Source: Glandiceps talaboti (Eukaryota > Hemichordata > Enteropneusta > Spengelidae). From it: a stretch of 64,000 nt of DNA. A model generated the notes under the pieces. It saw only the letters and a list, made by a program, of their open reading frames with translations, had not been told where the DNA came from and searched no databases. Location of the stretch: positions 5,001 to 69,000 of the forward strand of contig NC_135556.1 of the NCBI RefSeq assembly GCF_964340395.1, given 5' to 3'. The position numbers were made by a program, and so were the translations under genes. Each line of letters begins with the position of its first letter. Position 1 is the stretch's first letter. Shown here piece after piece: positions 1 to 10,956 of the stretch.

Positions 1-70
1 CCAAACCTGTCCAAAACCATTCCAAACCGGTCACAACCTGTCCAAACCGGTCCACAACCATTGCAAACAA

Positions 71-371
71 GACAAAAAAGGTCAAAACCTGTCCATACCG
101 GTTTTAAACCAGTCAAATCCGATCATAATTAGTTAAAACATAAACAATACTGTCAAAACCCGACCAAACCGCAAACCTGTTCTGTACAGGTTTAAATGAG
201 TCAAAACCTGTGCAAACCTGTCCAAACGGTCCAAACCGGTGGACACCTGTCCAAACCTGTTCTGTACAGGTTTAAATGAGTCAAAACATGTGCAAACCTG
301 TCCAAACGGTCCAAACCGGTCGAAAACCTATCCAAGGCGGACCAAAACTGGTGAAAATGAGTCAATATCGG
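71..371 (+). repeat. L1 module, S/alpha hybrid, short form
   Basis: Definition of L: it runs from GACAAAAAAGG, through an AT-rich core (134-152 here, TAAAACATAAACAATACTG), to GAGTCAATATCGG. H1 hairpins are at 173-193 and 253-273. The core flank is GATCATAATTAG as in S modules, but the 3' part (AAATCGGTTATAAAC) is alpha. Private change: GGTCACAACC near 371. Confidence 0.9.
173..193. repeat. H1 hairpin (representative of 67)
   Basis: Perfect 8-bp arms AAACCTGT and ACAGGTTT enclose TCTGT. It occurs twice per normal L module with starts exactly 80 bp apart (here 173 and 253), and once in the four S modules and in L31. By my count that is 36 first and 31 second hairpins. Each is followed by AAATGAGTCA. 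The central TGTACA is a rare hexamer that I saw only here. Confidence 0.88.
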
Positions 372-468
372 TCACAACCTTCCAAATCGGTTATAAACAG
401 GTGAAAACAGATCAAAACTGGTCAAAACCTGTCAAGACTGGTTCAAACCTGTCGAAACCTATCGAAAC

Positions 469-585
469 CATTCCCAAACTGGTGAAAACAAGTCAAAACC
501 GATCAAAACCAGTCAACACCGGTTTAAAACCAGTGAAAACTGGTCAAAACCTTTCGCAAACCGGTTTAAAACCAGTTAAATCTGG
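469..585 (+). repeat. W module copy 1 (117 bp)
   Basis: It runs from CATTCCCAAACTGG through CCTTTCGCAAACCGG to GTTAAATCTGG. CTTTCGC is seen only in W. It lies downstream of an alpha-type L end. Confidence 0.85.
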
Positions 586-1388
586 TCAAAACCTGTCCAA
601 ACCTTTCAACACCGGTCCAAACCGGTCAAAAACCAGTGCAAACAAGTCAAAAATGATCAAAACCAATCAACACTGGTTTTAAACCGGTCAAAACTGATCA
701 AAACTGGTCAAAACCTGTGCAAACAACTCAAAACCCGTCAAAACCTGTCCAAACATGTCAAAACCGGTCCAAACCGGTCCAAAACCTATCCAAACCGGTC
801 CAAAACCAGTGCAAACAAGTCAAAACTGATCAAAACCAGTCAACACTGGTTTTAAACCGGTCAAAACTGATCTAAACTGGTCAAAACCTGTCAAAACCGG
901 TTCAAACCTGTCGAAACCTATCGAAACCAGTCCAAAACTGGTGCAAACAAGTCAAAACTGATCAAAACCAGTCAACACAGGTTTAAAACCGGTCAAAACT
1001 GATCAAAACTGGTCAAAACCTGTCGCAAACCGGTTTAAAACAAGTGCAAACTGGTCAAAACCTGTGCAAACCTGTCAAACCGGTCCAAAACGGTCAAAAT
1101 TAGGTGCAAACAACTCAAAACCCCTCAAAACCGATCAAAACTTGTCAAAACCTGTCCAAACCTTTTAAAACCGGTCCAAACCGGTCGAAAACCAGTGCAA
1201 ACAAGTCAAAACTGATCAAAATCAGTCAACACTGGTTTTAAATCGGTCAAAACTGATCAAAACTGGTCAAAACCTGTGCAAACATATCAAAACCGGTCCA
1301 AAACCTGTCCAAACCGGTCCAAACCTGTCCAAAACCATTCCAAACCGGTCACAACCTGTCCAAACCGGTCCACAACCATTGCAAACAA

Positions 1389-1689
1389 GACAAAAAAGGT
1401 CAAAACCTGTCCATACCGGTTTTAAACCAGTCAAATCCGATCATAATTAGTTAAAACATAAACAATACTGTCAAAACCCGACCAAACCGCAAACCTGTTC
1501 TGTACAGGTTTAAATGAGTCAAAACCTGTGCAAACCTGTCCAAACGGTCCAAACCGGTGGACACCTGTCCAAACCTGTTCTGTACAGGTTTAAATGAGTC
1601 AAAACATGTGCAAACCTGTCCAAACGGTCCAAACCGGTCGAAAACCTATCCAAGGCGGACCAAAACTGGTGAAAATGAGTCAATATCGG
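1389..1689 (+). repeat. L2 module, beta type, short form
   Basis: Core at 1452-1470, 1318 bp after the previous core. Two H1 hairpins. Followed by AAATTGGTTATAAACAGG, the mark of beta. Confidence 0.9.
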
Positions 1690-1845
1690 TCAAAACCTTC
1701 CAAATTGGTTATAAACAGGTGAAAACAGATCAAAACTGATCAAAACCAGTCAATACCGGTTTAAAACCGGTCAAAACTGATCAAAACTAGTCAAACCTGT
1801 CCAAAATAGGTGCAAACAAGTCAAAACCGATCAAAACAAGTCAAC

Positions 1846-1862
1846 ACCGGTTTAAAACCGGT
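1846..1862. repeat. 17-bp near-perfect palindrome (representative)
   Basis: ACCGGTTT-A-AAACCGGT has 8-bp arms around one central base. The same arrangement follows many CAACACC or CAATACC units, for example near 1757 and 5400. The shorter perfect palindrome AAACCGGTTT (for example 1986-1995) is more frequent still, after GTCGC. Confidence 0.85.
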
Positions 1863-2137
1863 CAAACCTGATCAAAACTGGTCAAAATCTGTGCAAACCT
1901 GTCTAACCGGTCCAAACTGGTCAAAAATAGGTGCAGACAACTCAAAACCCGTCAAAACCGATCAAAACTTGTCAAAACCTGTCGCAAACCGGTTTAAACC
2001 TATCCAAACCTGTCCAAAATAGGTGCAAACAACTCAAAACCAGTCAAAACATGTCAAAACCTGTCAAAACCGGTCCAAACCGGTCCAAAACCTATCCAAA
2101 CCGGTCCAAAACCAGTGCAAACAAGTCAAAACTGATC

Positions 2138-2159
2138 AAAACCAGTCAACACTGGTTTT
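2138..2159. repeat. H2 hairpin (representative)
   Basis: Perfect 9-bp arms AAAACCAGT and ACTGGTTTT with a four-base loop CAAC. It recurs outside L throughout the window, for example near 836, 2635 and 4390. Weaker versions have one mismatch (ACAGGTTT arm) or a G-T pair (AAAATCAGT arm). The right arm is an inverted half-monomer inside an otherwise one-directional array. Confidence 0.85.
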
Positions 2160-2890
2160 AAACCGGTCAAAACTGATCAAAACTGGTCAAAACCTGTCAA
2201 AACCGGTTCAAACCTGTCGAAACCTATCGAAACCAGTCCAAAACTGGTGCAAACAAGTCAAAACTGATCAAAACCAGTCAACACAGGTTTAAAACCGGTC
2301 AAAACTGATCAAAACTGGTCAAAACCTGTCGCAAACCGGTTTAAAACAAGTGAAAACAGATCAAAACTGGTCAAAATCTGTGCAAACCTGTCAAACCGGT
2401 CCAAACTGGTCAAAAATAGGTGCAAACAACTCAAAACCCGTCAAAACCGATCAAAACTTGTCAAAACCTGTCGCAAACCGGTTTAAACCTATCCAAACCT
2501 GTCCAAAATAGGTGCAAACAACTCAAAACCAGTCAAAACCTGTCAAAACCTGTCAAAACCGGTCCAAACCGGTCCAAAACCTATCCAAACCGGTCCAAAA
2601 CCAGTGCAAACAAGTCAAAACTGATCAAAACCAGTCAACACTGGTTTTAAACCGGTCAAAACTGATCAAAACTGGTCAAAACCTGTCAAAACCGGTTCAA
2701 ACCTGTCGAAACCTATCGAAACCAGTCCAAAACTGGTGCAAACAAGTCAAAACCGATCAAAACCAGTCAACACAGGTTTAAAACCGGTCAAAACTGATCA
2801 AAACTGGTCAAAACCTGTCGCAAACCGGTTTAAAACAAGTGAAAACTGGTCAAAACCTGTGCAAACCTGTCAAACCGGTCCAAACCGGTC

Positions 2891-2940
2891 AAAAATCAAA
2901 CAACTCAAAACCCGTCAAAACAACTCAAAACCCGTCAAAA
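2891..2940 (+). repeat. K module (representative of 36)
   Basis: AAAAATCAAA is followed by a perfect 20-bp doublet (2901-2920 and 2921-2940, CAACTCAAAACCCGTCAAAA). I count 36 copies between about 2.9 and 56.8 kb, the first being this one. None occurs in the first 2.8 kb or after 56.9 kb. The copy near 18780 has CCAGTC in its first half. Confidence 0.85.
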
Positions 2941-3353
2941 CCTGTCCAAACCTGTCCAAACCGGTCCAAACCGGTCAAAAACCCATCCAAACTTGTCCAA
3001 AACCAGTGCAAACAAGTCAAAACTGATCGAAACCAGTCAACACAGGTTTAAAACCGGTCAAAACTGATCAAAACCTGTCGCAAACCGGTTTAAAACAAGT
3101 GCAAACTGGTCAAAACCTGTCCAAACCTTTCAAAACCGGTCCAAACCGGTCAAAAACCAGTGCAAACAAGTCAAAACTGATCAAAATCAGTCAACACTGG
3201 TTTTAAACCGGTCAAAACTGATCAAAACTGGTCAAAACCTGTGCAAACATATTAAAACCGGTCCAAAACCGGTCCAAACCGGTCAAAACCTGTCCAAAAC
3301 CATTCCAAACCGGTCACAACCTGTCCAAACCGGTCCACAACCATTGCAAACAA

Positions 3354-3604
3354 GACAAAAAAGGTCAAAACCTGTCCATACCGGTTTTAAACCAGTCAAA
3401 TCCGATCATAATTAGTTAAAACATAAACAATACTGTCAAAACCCGACCAAACCGCAAACCTGTTCTGTACAGGTTTAAATGAGTCAAAACCTGTGCAAAC
3501 CTGTCCAAACGGTCCAAAACCTGTCCAAACCGGTCCAAACCTGTCCAAAACCATTCCAAACCGGTCACAACCTGTCCAAACCGGTCCACAACCATTGCAA
3601 ACAA
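3354..3604 (+). repeat. L3 module, S type (one hairpin, 251 bp)
   Basis: Core at 3417-3435, one H1 hairpin at 3456-3476. It then re-enters the beginning of L, making a 251-bp tandem duplication with L4. Confidence 0.9.
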
Positions 3605-3925
3605 GACAAAAAAGGTCAAAACCTGTCCATACCGGTTTTAAACCAGTCAAATCCGATCAAATTTAGTTAAAACATAAACAATACTGTCAAAACCCGACCA
3701 AACCGCAAACCGATCGACACCTGTCCAAACCTGTTCTGTACAGGTTTAAATGAGTCAAAACCTGTGCAAACCTGTCCAAACGGTCCAAACCGGTGGACAC
3801 CTGTCCAAACCTGTTCTGTACAGGTTTAAATGAGTCAAAACATGTGCAAACCTGTCCAAACGGTCCAAACCGGTCGAAAACCTATCCAAGGCGGACCAAA
3901 ACTGGTGAAAATGAGTCAATATCGG
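3605..3925 (+). repeat. L4 module, alpha type, long form
   Basis: Core at 3668-3686, flanked by GATCAAATTTAG instead of GATCATAATTAG. It has the extra 20 bp containing CGATCG. H1 hairpins are at 3727-3747 and 3807-3827. Confidence 0.9.
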
Positions 3926-4022
3926 TCAAAACCTTCCAAATCGGTTATAAACAGGTGAAAACAGATCAAAACTGGTCAAAACCTGTCAAGACTGGTTCAA
4001 ACCTGTCGAAACCTATCGAAAC

Positions 4023-4139
4023 CATTCCCAAACTGGTGAAAACAAGTCAAAACCGATCAAAACCAGTCAACACCGGTTTAAAACCAGTGAAAACTGGTCA
4101 AAACCTTTCGCAAACCGGTTTAAAACCAGTTAAATCTGG
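4023..4139 (+). repeat. W module copy 2
   Basis: Same 117-bp length, downstream of alpha L4. Confidence 0.85.
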
Positions 4140-4942
4140 TCAAAACCTGTCCAAACCTTTCAACACCGGTACAAACCGGTCAAAAACAAGTGCAAACAAG
4201 TCAAAAATGATCAAAACCAATCAACACTGGTTTTAAACCGGTCAAAACTGATCAAAACTGGTCAAAACCTGTGCAAACAACTCAAAACCCGTCAAAACCT
4301 GTCCAAACATGTCAAAACCGGTCCAAACCGGTCCAAAACCTATCCAAACCGGTCCAAAACCAGTGCAAACAAGTCAAAACTGATCAAAACCAGTCAACAC
4401 TGGTTTTAAACCGGTCAAAACTGATCTAAACTGGTCAAAACCTGTCAAAACCGGTTCAAACCTGTCGAAACCTATCGAAACCAGTCCAAAACTGGTGCAA
4501 ACAAGTCAAAACTGATCAAAACCAGTCAACACAGGTTTAAAACCGGTCAAAACTGATCAAAACTGGTCAAAACCTGTCGCAAACCGGTTTAAAACAAGTG
4601 CAAACTGGTCAAAACCTGTGCAAACCAGTCAAACCGGTCCAAAACGGTCAAAATTAGGTGCAAACAACTCAAAACCCCTCAAAACCGATCAAAACTTGTC
4701 AAAACCTGTCCAAACCTTTTAAAACCGGTCCAAACCGGTCGAAAACCAGTGCAAACAAGTCAAAACTGATCAAAATCAGTCAACACTGGTTTTAAATCGG
4801 TCAAAACTGATCAAAACTGGTCAAAACCTGTGCAAACATATCAAAACCGGTCCAAAACCTGTCCAAACCGGTCCAAACCTGTCCAAAACCATTCCAAACC
4901 GGTCACAACCTGTCCAAACCGGTCCACAACCATTGCAAACAA

Positions 4943-5243
4943 GACAAAAAAGGTCAAAACCTGTCCATACCGGTTTTAAACCAGTCAAATCCGATCATAA
5001 TTAGTTAAAACATAAACAATACTGTCAAAACCCGACCAAACCGCAAACCTGTTCTGTACAGGTTTAAATGAGTCAAAACCTGTGCAAACCTGTCCAAACG
5101 GTCCAAACCGGTGGACACCTGTCCAAACCTGTTCTGTACAGGTTTAAATGAGTCAAAACATGTGCAAACCTGTCCAAACGGTCCAAACCGGTCGAAAACC
5201 TATCCAAGGCGGACCAAAACTGGTGAAAATGAGTCAATATCGG
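4943..5243 (+). repeat. L5 module, beta type, short form
   Basis: Core at 5006-5024. Two hairpins. TTGGTTATAAAC follows. Confidence 0.9.
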
Positions 5244-6428
5244 TCAAAACCTTCCAAATTGGTTATAAACAGGTGAAAACAGATCAAAACTGATCAAAAC
5301 CAGTCAATACCGGTTTAAAACCGGTCAAAACTGATCAAAACTAGTCAAACCTGTCCAAAATAGGTGCAAACAAGTCAAAACCGATCAAAACAAGTCAACA
5401 CCGGTTTAAAACCGGTCAAACCTGATCAAAACTGGTCAAAATCTGTGCAAACCTGTCTAACTGGTCCAAACTGGTCAAAAATAGGTGCAGACAACTCAAA
5501 ACCCGTCAAAACCGATCAAAACTTGTCAAAACCTGTCGCAAACCGGTTTAAACCTATCCAAACCTGTCCAAAATAGGTGCAAACAACTCAAAACCAGTCA
5601 AAACCTGTCAAAACCTGTCAAAACCGGTCCAAACCGGTCCAAAACCTATCCAAACCGGTCCAAAACCAGTGCAAACAAGTCAAAACTGATCAAAACCAGT
5701 CAACACTGGTTTTAAACCGGTCAAAACTGATCAAAACTGGTCAAAACCTGTCAAAACCGGTTCAAACCTGTCGAAACCTATCGAAACCAGTCCAAAACTG
5801 GTGCAAACAAGTCAAAACCGATCAAAACCAGTCAACACAGGTTTAAAACCGGTCAAACTTGATCAAAACTGGTCAAAACCTGTCGCAAACCGGTTTAAAA
5901 CAAGTGAAAACTGGTCAAAACCTGTGCAAACCTGTCAAACCGGTCCAAACCGGTCAAAAATCAAACAACTCAAAACCCGTCAAAACAACTCAAAACCCGT
6001 CAAAACCTGTCCAAACCTGTCCAAACCGGTCCAAACCGGTCAAAAACCCATCCAAACTTGTCCAAAACCAGTGCAAACAAGTCAAAACTGATCGAAACCA
6101 GTCAACACAGGTTTAAAACCGGTCAAAACTGATCAAAACTGGTCAAAACCTGTCGCAAACCGGTTTAAAACAAGTGCAAACTGGTCAAAACCTGTCCAAA
6201 CCTTTCAAAACCGGTCCAAACCGGTCGAAAACCAGTGCAAACAAGTCAAAACTGATCAAAATCAGTCAACACTGGTTTTAAACCGGTCAAAACTGATCAA
6301 AACTGGTCAAAACCTGTGCAAACATATTAAAACCGGTCCAAAACCGGTCCAAACCGGTCCAAACCTGTCCAAAACCATTCCAAACCGGTCACAACCTGTC
6401 CAAACCGGTCCACAACCATTGCAAACAA

Positions 6429-6729
6429 GACAAAAAAGGTCAAAACCTGTCCATACCGGTTTTAAACCAGTCAAATCCGATCATAATTAGTTAAAACATA
6501 AACAATACTGTCAAAACCCGACCAAACCGCAAACCTGTTCTGTACAGGTTTAAATGAGTCAAAACCTGTGCAAACCTGTCCAAACGGTCCAAACCGGTGG
6601 ACACCTGTCCAAACCTGTTCTGTACAGGTTTAAATGAGTCAAAACATGTGCAAACCTGTCCAAACGGTCCAAACCGGTCGAAAACCTATCCAAGGCGGAC
6701 CAAAACTGGTGAAAATGAGTCAATATCGG
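6429..6729 (+). repeat. L6 module, gamma type, short form
   Basis: Core at 6492-6510. Two hairpins. The downstream TTATAGACAGG (G instead of A) defines gamma. The interval to the next core is 2638 bp. Confidence 0.9.
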
Positions 6730-9066
6730 TCAAAACCTTCCAAATTGGTTATAGACAGGTGAAAACAGATCAAAACTGGTCAAAATCTGTGCAAACCTGT
6801 CAAACCGGTCCAAACTGGTCAAAAATAGGTGCAAACAACTCAAAACCCGTCAAAACCGATCAAAACTTGTCAAAACCTGTCGCAAACCGGTTTAAACCTA
6901 TCCAAACCTGTCCAAAATAGGTGCAAACAACTCAAAACCAGTCAAAACCTGTCAAAACCTGTCAAAACCGGTCCAAACCGGTCCAAAACCTATCCAAACC
7001 GGTCCAAAACCAGTGCAAACAAGTCAAAACTGATCAATACCAGTCAACACTGGTTTTAAACCGGTCAAAACTGATCAAAACTGGTCAAAACCTGTCAAAA
7101 CCGGTTCAAACCTGTCGAAACCTATCGAAACCAGTCCAAAACTGGTGCAAACAAGTCAAAACCGATCAAAACCAGTCAACACAGGTTTAAAACCGGTCAA
7201 AACTGATCAAAACTGGTCAAAACCTGTCGCAAACCGGTTTAAAACAAGTGAAAACTGGTCAAAACCTGTGCAAACCTGTCAAACCGGTCCAAACCGGTCA
7301 AAAATCAAACAACTCAAAACCCGTCAAAACAACTCAAAACCCGTCAAAACCTCTCCAAACCTGTCCAAACCGGTCCAAACCGGTCAAAAACCCATCCAAA
7401 CTTGTCCAAAACCAGTGCAAACAAGTCAAAACTGATCGAAACCAGTCAACACAGGTTTAAAACCGGTCAAAACTGATCAAAACTGGTCAAAACCTGTCGC
7501 AAACCGGTTTAAAACAAGTGCAAACTGGTCAAAACCTGTCCAAACCTTTCAAACCGGTCCAAACCGGTCAAAAATCAAACAACTCAAAACCCGTCAAAAC
7601 AACTCAAAACCCGTCAAAACCTCTCCAAACCTGTCCAAACCGGTCCAAACCGGTCAAAAACCCATCCAAACTTGTCCAAAACCAGTGCAAACAAGTCAAA
7701 ACTGATCAAAACTAGTCAAAACCTGTGCAAACATATCAAAACCGGTCCAAAACCGGTCCAAACCGGTCCAAACCTGTCCAAAACCATTCCAAACCGGTCA
7801 CAACCTGTCCAAACCGGTCCACAACCAGTGCAAACAAGTCAAAACTGATCAAAACCAGTCAACACTGGTTTTAAACCGGTCAAAACTGATCTAAACTGGT
7901 CAAAACCTGTCAAAACCGGTTCAAACCTGTCGAAACCTATCGAAACCAGTCCAAAACTGGTGCAAACAAGTCAAAACTGATCAAAACCAGTCAACACAGG
8001 TTTAAAACCGGTCAAAACTGATCAAAACTGGTCAAAACCTGTCGCAAACCGGTTTAAAACAAGTGAAAACAGATCAAAACTGGTCAAAATCTGTGCAAAC
8101 CTGTCAAACCGGTCCAAACTGGTCAAAAATAGGTGCAAACAACTCAAAACCCGTCAAAACCGATCAAAACTTGTCAAAACCTGTCGCAAACCGGTTTAAA
8201 CCTATCCAAACCTGTCCAAAATAGGTGCAAACAACTCAAAACCAGTCAAAACCTGTCAAAACCTGTCAAAACCGGTCCAAACCGGTCCAAAACCTATCCA
8301 AACCGGTCCAAAACCAGTGCAAACAAGTCAAAACTGATCAAAACCAGTCAACACTGGTTTTAAACCGGTCAAAACTGATCAAAACTGGTCAAAACCTGTC
8401 AAAACCGGTTCAAACCTGTCGAAACCTATCGAAACCAGTCCAAAACTGGTGCAAACAAGTCAAAACCGATCAAAACCAGTCAACACAGGTTTAAAACCGG
8501 TCAAAACTGATCAAAACTGGTCAAAACCTGTCGCAAACCGGTTTAAAACAAGTGAAAACTGGTCAAAACCTGTGCAAACCTGTCAAACCGGTCCAAACCG
8601 GTCAAAAATCAAACAACTCAAAACCCGTCAAAACAACTCAAAACCCGTCAAAACCTGTCCAAACCTGTCCAAACCGGTCCAAACCGGTCAAAAACCCATC
8701 CAAACTTGTCCAAAACCAGTGCAAACAAGTCAAAACTGATCGAAACCAGTCAACACAGGTTTAAAACCGGTCAAAACTGATCAAAACCTGTCGCAAACCG
8801 GTTTAAAACAAGTGCAAACTGGTCAAAACCTGTCCAAACCTTTCAAAACCGGTCCAAACCGGTCAAAAACCAGTGCAAACAAGTCAAAACTGATCAAAAT
8901 CAGTCAACACTGGTTTTAAACCGGTCAAAACTGATCAAAACTGGTCAAAACCTGTGCAAACATATTAAAACCGGTCCAAAACCGGTCCAAACCGGTCAAA
9001 ACCTGTCCAAAACCATTCCAAACCGGTCACAACCTGTCCAAACCGGTCCACAACCATTGCAAACAA

Positions 9067-9317
9067 GACAAAAAAGGTCAAAACCTGTCCATACCGGTTT
9101 TAAACCAGTCAAATCCGATCATAATTAGTTAAAACATAAACAATACTGTCAAAACCCGACCAAACCGCAAACCTGTTCTGTACAGGTTTAAATGAGTCAA
9201 AACCTGTGCAAACCTGTCCAAACGGTCCAAAACCTGTCCAAACCGGTCCAAACCTGTCCAAAACCATTCCAAACCGGTCACAACCTGTCCAAACCGGTCC
9301 ACAACCATTGCAAACAA
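9067..9317 (+). repeat. L7 module, S type
   Basis: Core at 9130-9148, single hairpin, followed directly by L8 at 251 bp. Confidence 0.9.
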
Positions 9318-9638
9318 GACAAAAAAGGTCAAAACCTGTCCATACCGGTTTTAAACCAGTCAAATCCGATCAAATTTAGTTAAAACATAAACAATACTGT
9401 CAAAACCCGACCAAACCGCAAACCGATCGACACCTGTCCAAACCTGTTCTGTACAGGTTTAAATGAGTCAAAACCTGTGCAAACCTGTCCAAACGGTCCA
9501 AACCGGTGGACACCTGTCCAAACCTGTTCTGTACAGGTTTAAATGAGTCAAAACATGTGCAAACCTGTCCAAACGGTCCAAACCGGTCGAAAACCTATCC
9601 AAGGCGGACCAAAACTGGTGAAAATGAGTCAATATCGG
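9318..9638 (+). repeat. L8 module, alpha type, long form
   Basis: Core at 9381-9399 with the AAATTTAG flank and CGATCG. Downstream it shares GGTACAAACC with the L4 copy. Confidence 0.9.
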
Positions 9639-9735
9639 TCAAAACCTTCCAAATCGGTTATAAACAGGTGAAAACAGATCAAAACTGGTCAAAACCTGTC
9701 AAGACTGGTTCAAACCTGTCGAAACCTATCGAAAC

Positions 9736-9852
9736 CATTCCCAAACTGGTGAAAACAAGTCAAAACCGATCAAAACCAGTCAACACCGGTTTAAAACCAG
9801 TGAAAACTGGTCAAAACCTTTCGCAAACCGGTTTAAAACCAGTTAAATCTGG
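9736..9852 (+). repeat. W module copy 3
   Basis: Downstream of alpha L8, 5713 bp after copy 2. Confidence 0.85.
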
Positions 9853-10655
9853 TCAAAACCTGTCCAAACCTTTCAACACCGGTACAAACCGGTCAAAAAC
9901 AAGTGCAAACAAGTCAAAAATGATCAAAACCAATCAACACTGGTTTTAAACCGGTCAAAACTGATCAAAACTGGTCAAAACCTGTGCAAACAACTCAAAA
10001 CCCGTCAAAACCTGTCCAAACATGTCAAAACCGGTCCAAACCGGTCCAAAACCTATCCAAACCGGTCCAAAACCAGTGCAAACAAGTCAAAACTGATCAA
10101 AACCAGTCAACACTGGTTTTAAACCGGTCAAAACTGATCTAAACTGGTCAAAACCTGTCAAAACCGGTTCAAACCTGTCGAAACCTATCGAAACCAGTCC
10201 AAAACTGGTGCAAACAAGTCAAAACTGATCAAAACCAGTCAACACAGGTTTAAAACCGGTCAAAACTGATCAAAACTGGTCAAAACCTGTCGCAAACCGG
10301 TTTAAAACAAGTGCAAACTGGTCAAAACCTGTGCAAACCAGTCAAACCGGTCCAAAACGGTCAAAATTAGGTGCAAACAACTCAAAACCCCTCAAAACCG
10401 ATCAAAACTTGTCAAAACCTGTCCAAACCTTTTAAAACCGGTCCAAACCGGTCGAAAACCAGTGCAAACAAGTCAAAACTGATCAAAATCAGTCAACACT
10501 GGTTTTAAATCGGTCAAAACTGATCAAAACTGGTCAAAACCTGTGCAAACATATCAAAACCGGTCCAAAACCTGTCCAAACCGGTCCAAACCTGTCCAAA
10601 ACCATTCCAAACCGGTCACAACCTGTCCAAACCGGTCCACAACCATTGCAAACAA

Positions 10656-10956
10656 GACAAAAAAGGTCAAAACCTGTCCATACCGGTTTTAAACCAGTCA
10701 AATCCGATCATAATTAGTTAAAACATAAACAATACTGTCAAAACCCGACCAAACCGCAAACCTGTTCTGTACAGGTTTAAATGAGTCAAAACCTGTGCAA
10801 ACCTGTCCAAACGGTCCAAACCGGTGGACACCTGTCCAAACCTGTTCTGTACAGGTTTAAATGAGTCAAAACATGTGCAAACCTGTCCAAACGGTCCAAA
10901 CCGGTCGAAAACCTATCCAAGGCGGACCAAAACTGGTGAAAATGAGTCAATATCGG
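10656..10956 (+). repeat. L9 module, beta type, short form
   Basis: Core at 10719-10737, two hairpins. Confidence 0.9.

Larger units (their letters stand above)
1..3416 (+). repeat. HOR copy 0, rearranged and shortened
   Basis: This block carries L1 and L2 and then runs into the S-type L3. It lines up with 3668-5734 at an offset of 3554 (20 bp less at the L1 end) and then with the segment from about 7973 on at an offset of 5713. It therefore lacks 2159 bp relative to the next copy. The switch falls between 2180 and 2264. The gamma-type L module expected between beta and S is missing. L1 looks like a hybrid of S and alpha types. Confidence 0.85.
3417..9129 (+). repeat. HOR copy 1, 5713 bp (S-alpha-beta-gamma)
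   Basis: Start and end are set, arbitrarily in phase, at the L core of the S-type module. L cores sit at 3417, 3668, 5006 and 6492, with spacings of 251, 1338, 1486 and 2638. It is a sister of the next copy: both carry GGTACAAACC near 4168 and 9881 and AACCAGTCAAACC near 4623 and 10336, where other copies have GGTCCAAACC and AACCTGTCAAACC. It differs from its sister by a 41-bp deletion after 7711, one extra 10-bp monomer near 7760, and one missing monomer near 8785. Confidence 0.9.

Noticed and set aside
173-193. Steroid-receptor response element in H1 (TGTTCT next to GTACA)
   Set aside because: The half-sites are in the wrong order and overlap, without the three-base spacer of the known element.
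71-371. L module as a relic transposon or tRNA-derived SINE
   Set aside because: No terminal repeats, target-site duplications, A/B boxes or poly-A tail. Except for the short AT-rich core it resolves into diverged 10-bp monomers.
380-400. TATA box (GGTTATAAACAGG) as a promoter
   Set aside because: It is present in 17 L-linked copies and mutated to TATAGA in 15, with no initiator or conserved downstream gene. It is more useful as a type marker.
3396-3650. Minus-strand ORF repeated with each S/alpha pair
   Set aside because: It is the reverse reading of the same monomers and exists only because the 251-bp duplication lacks minus-strand stops.
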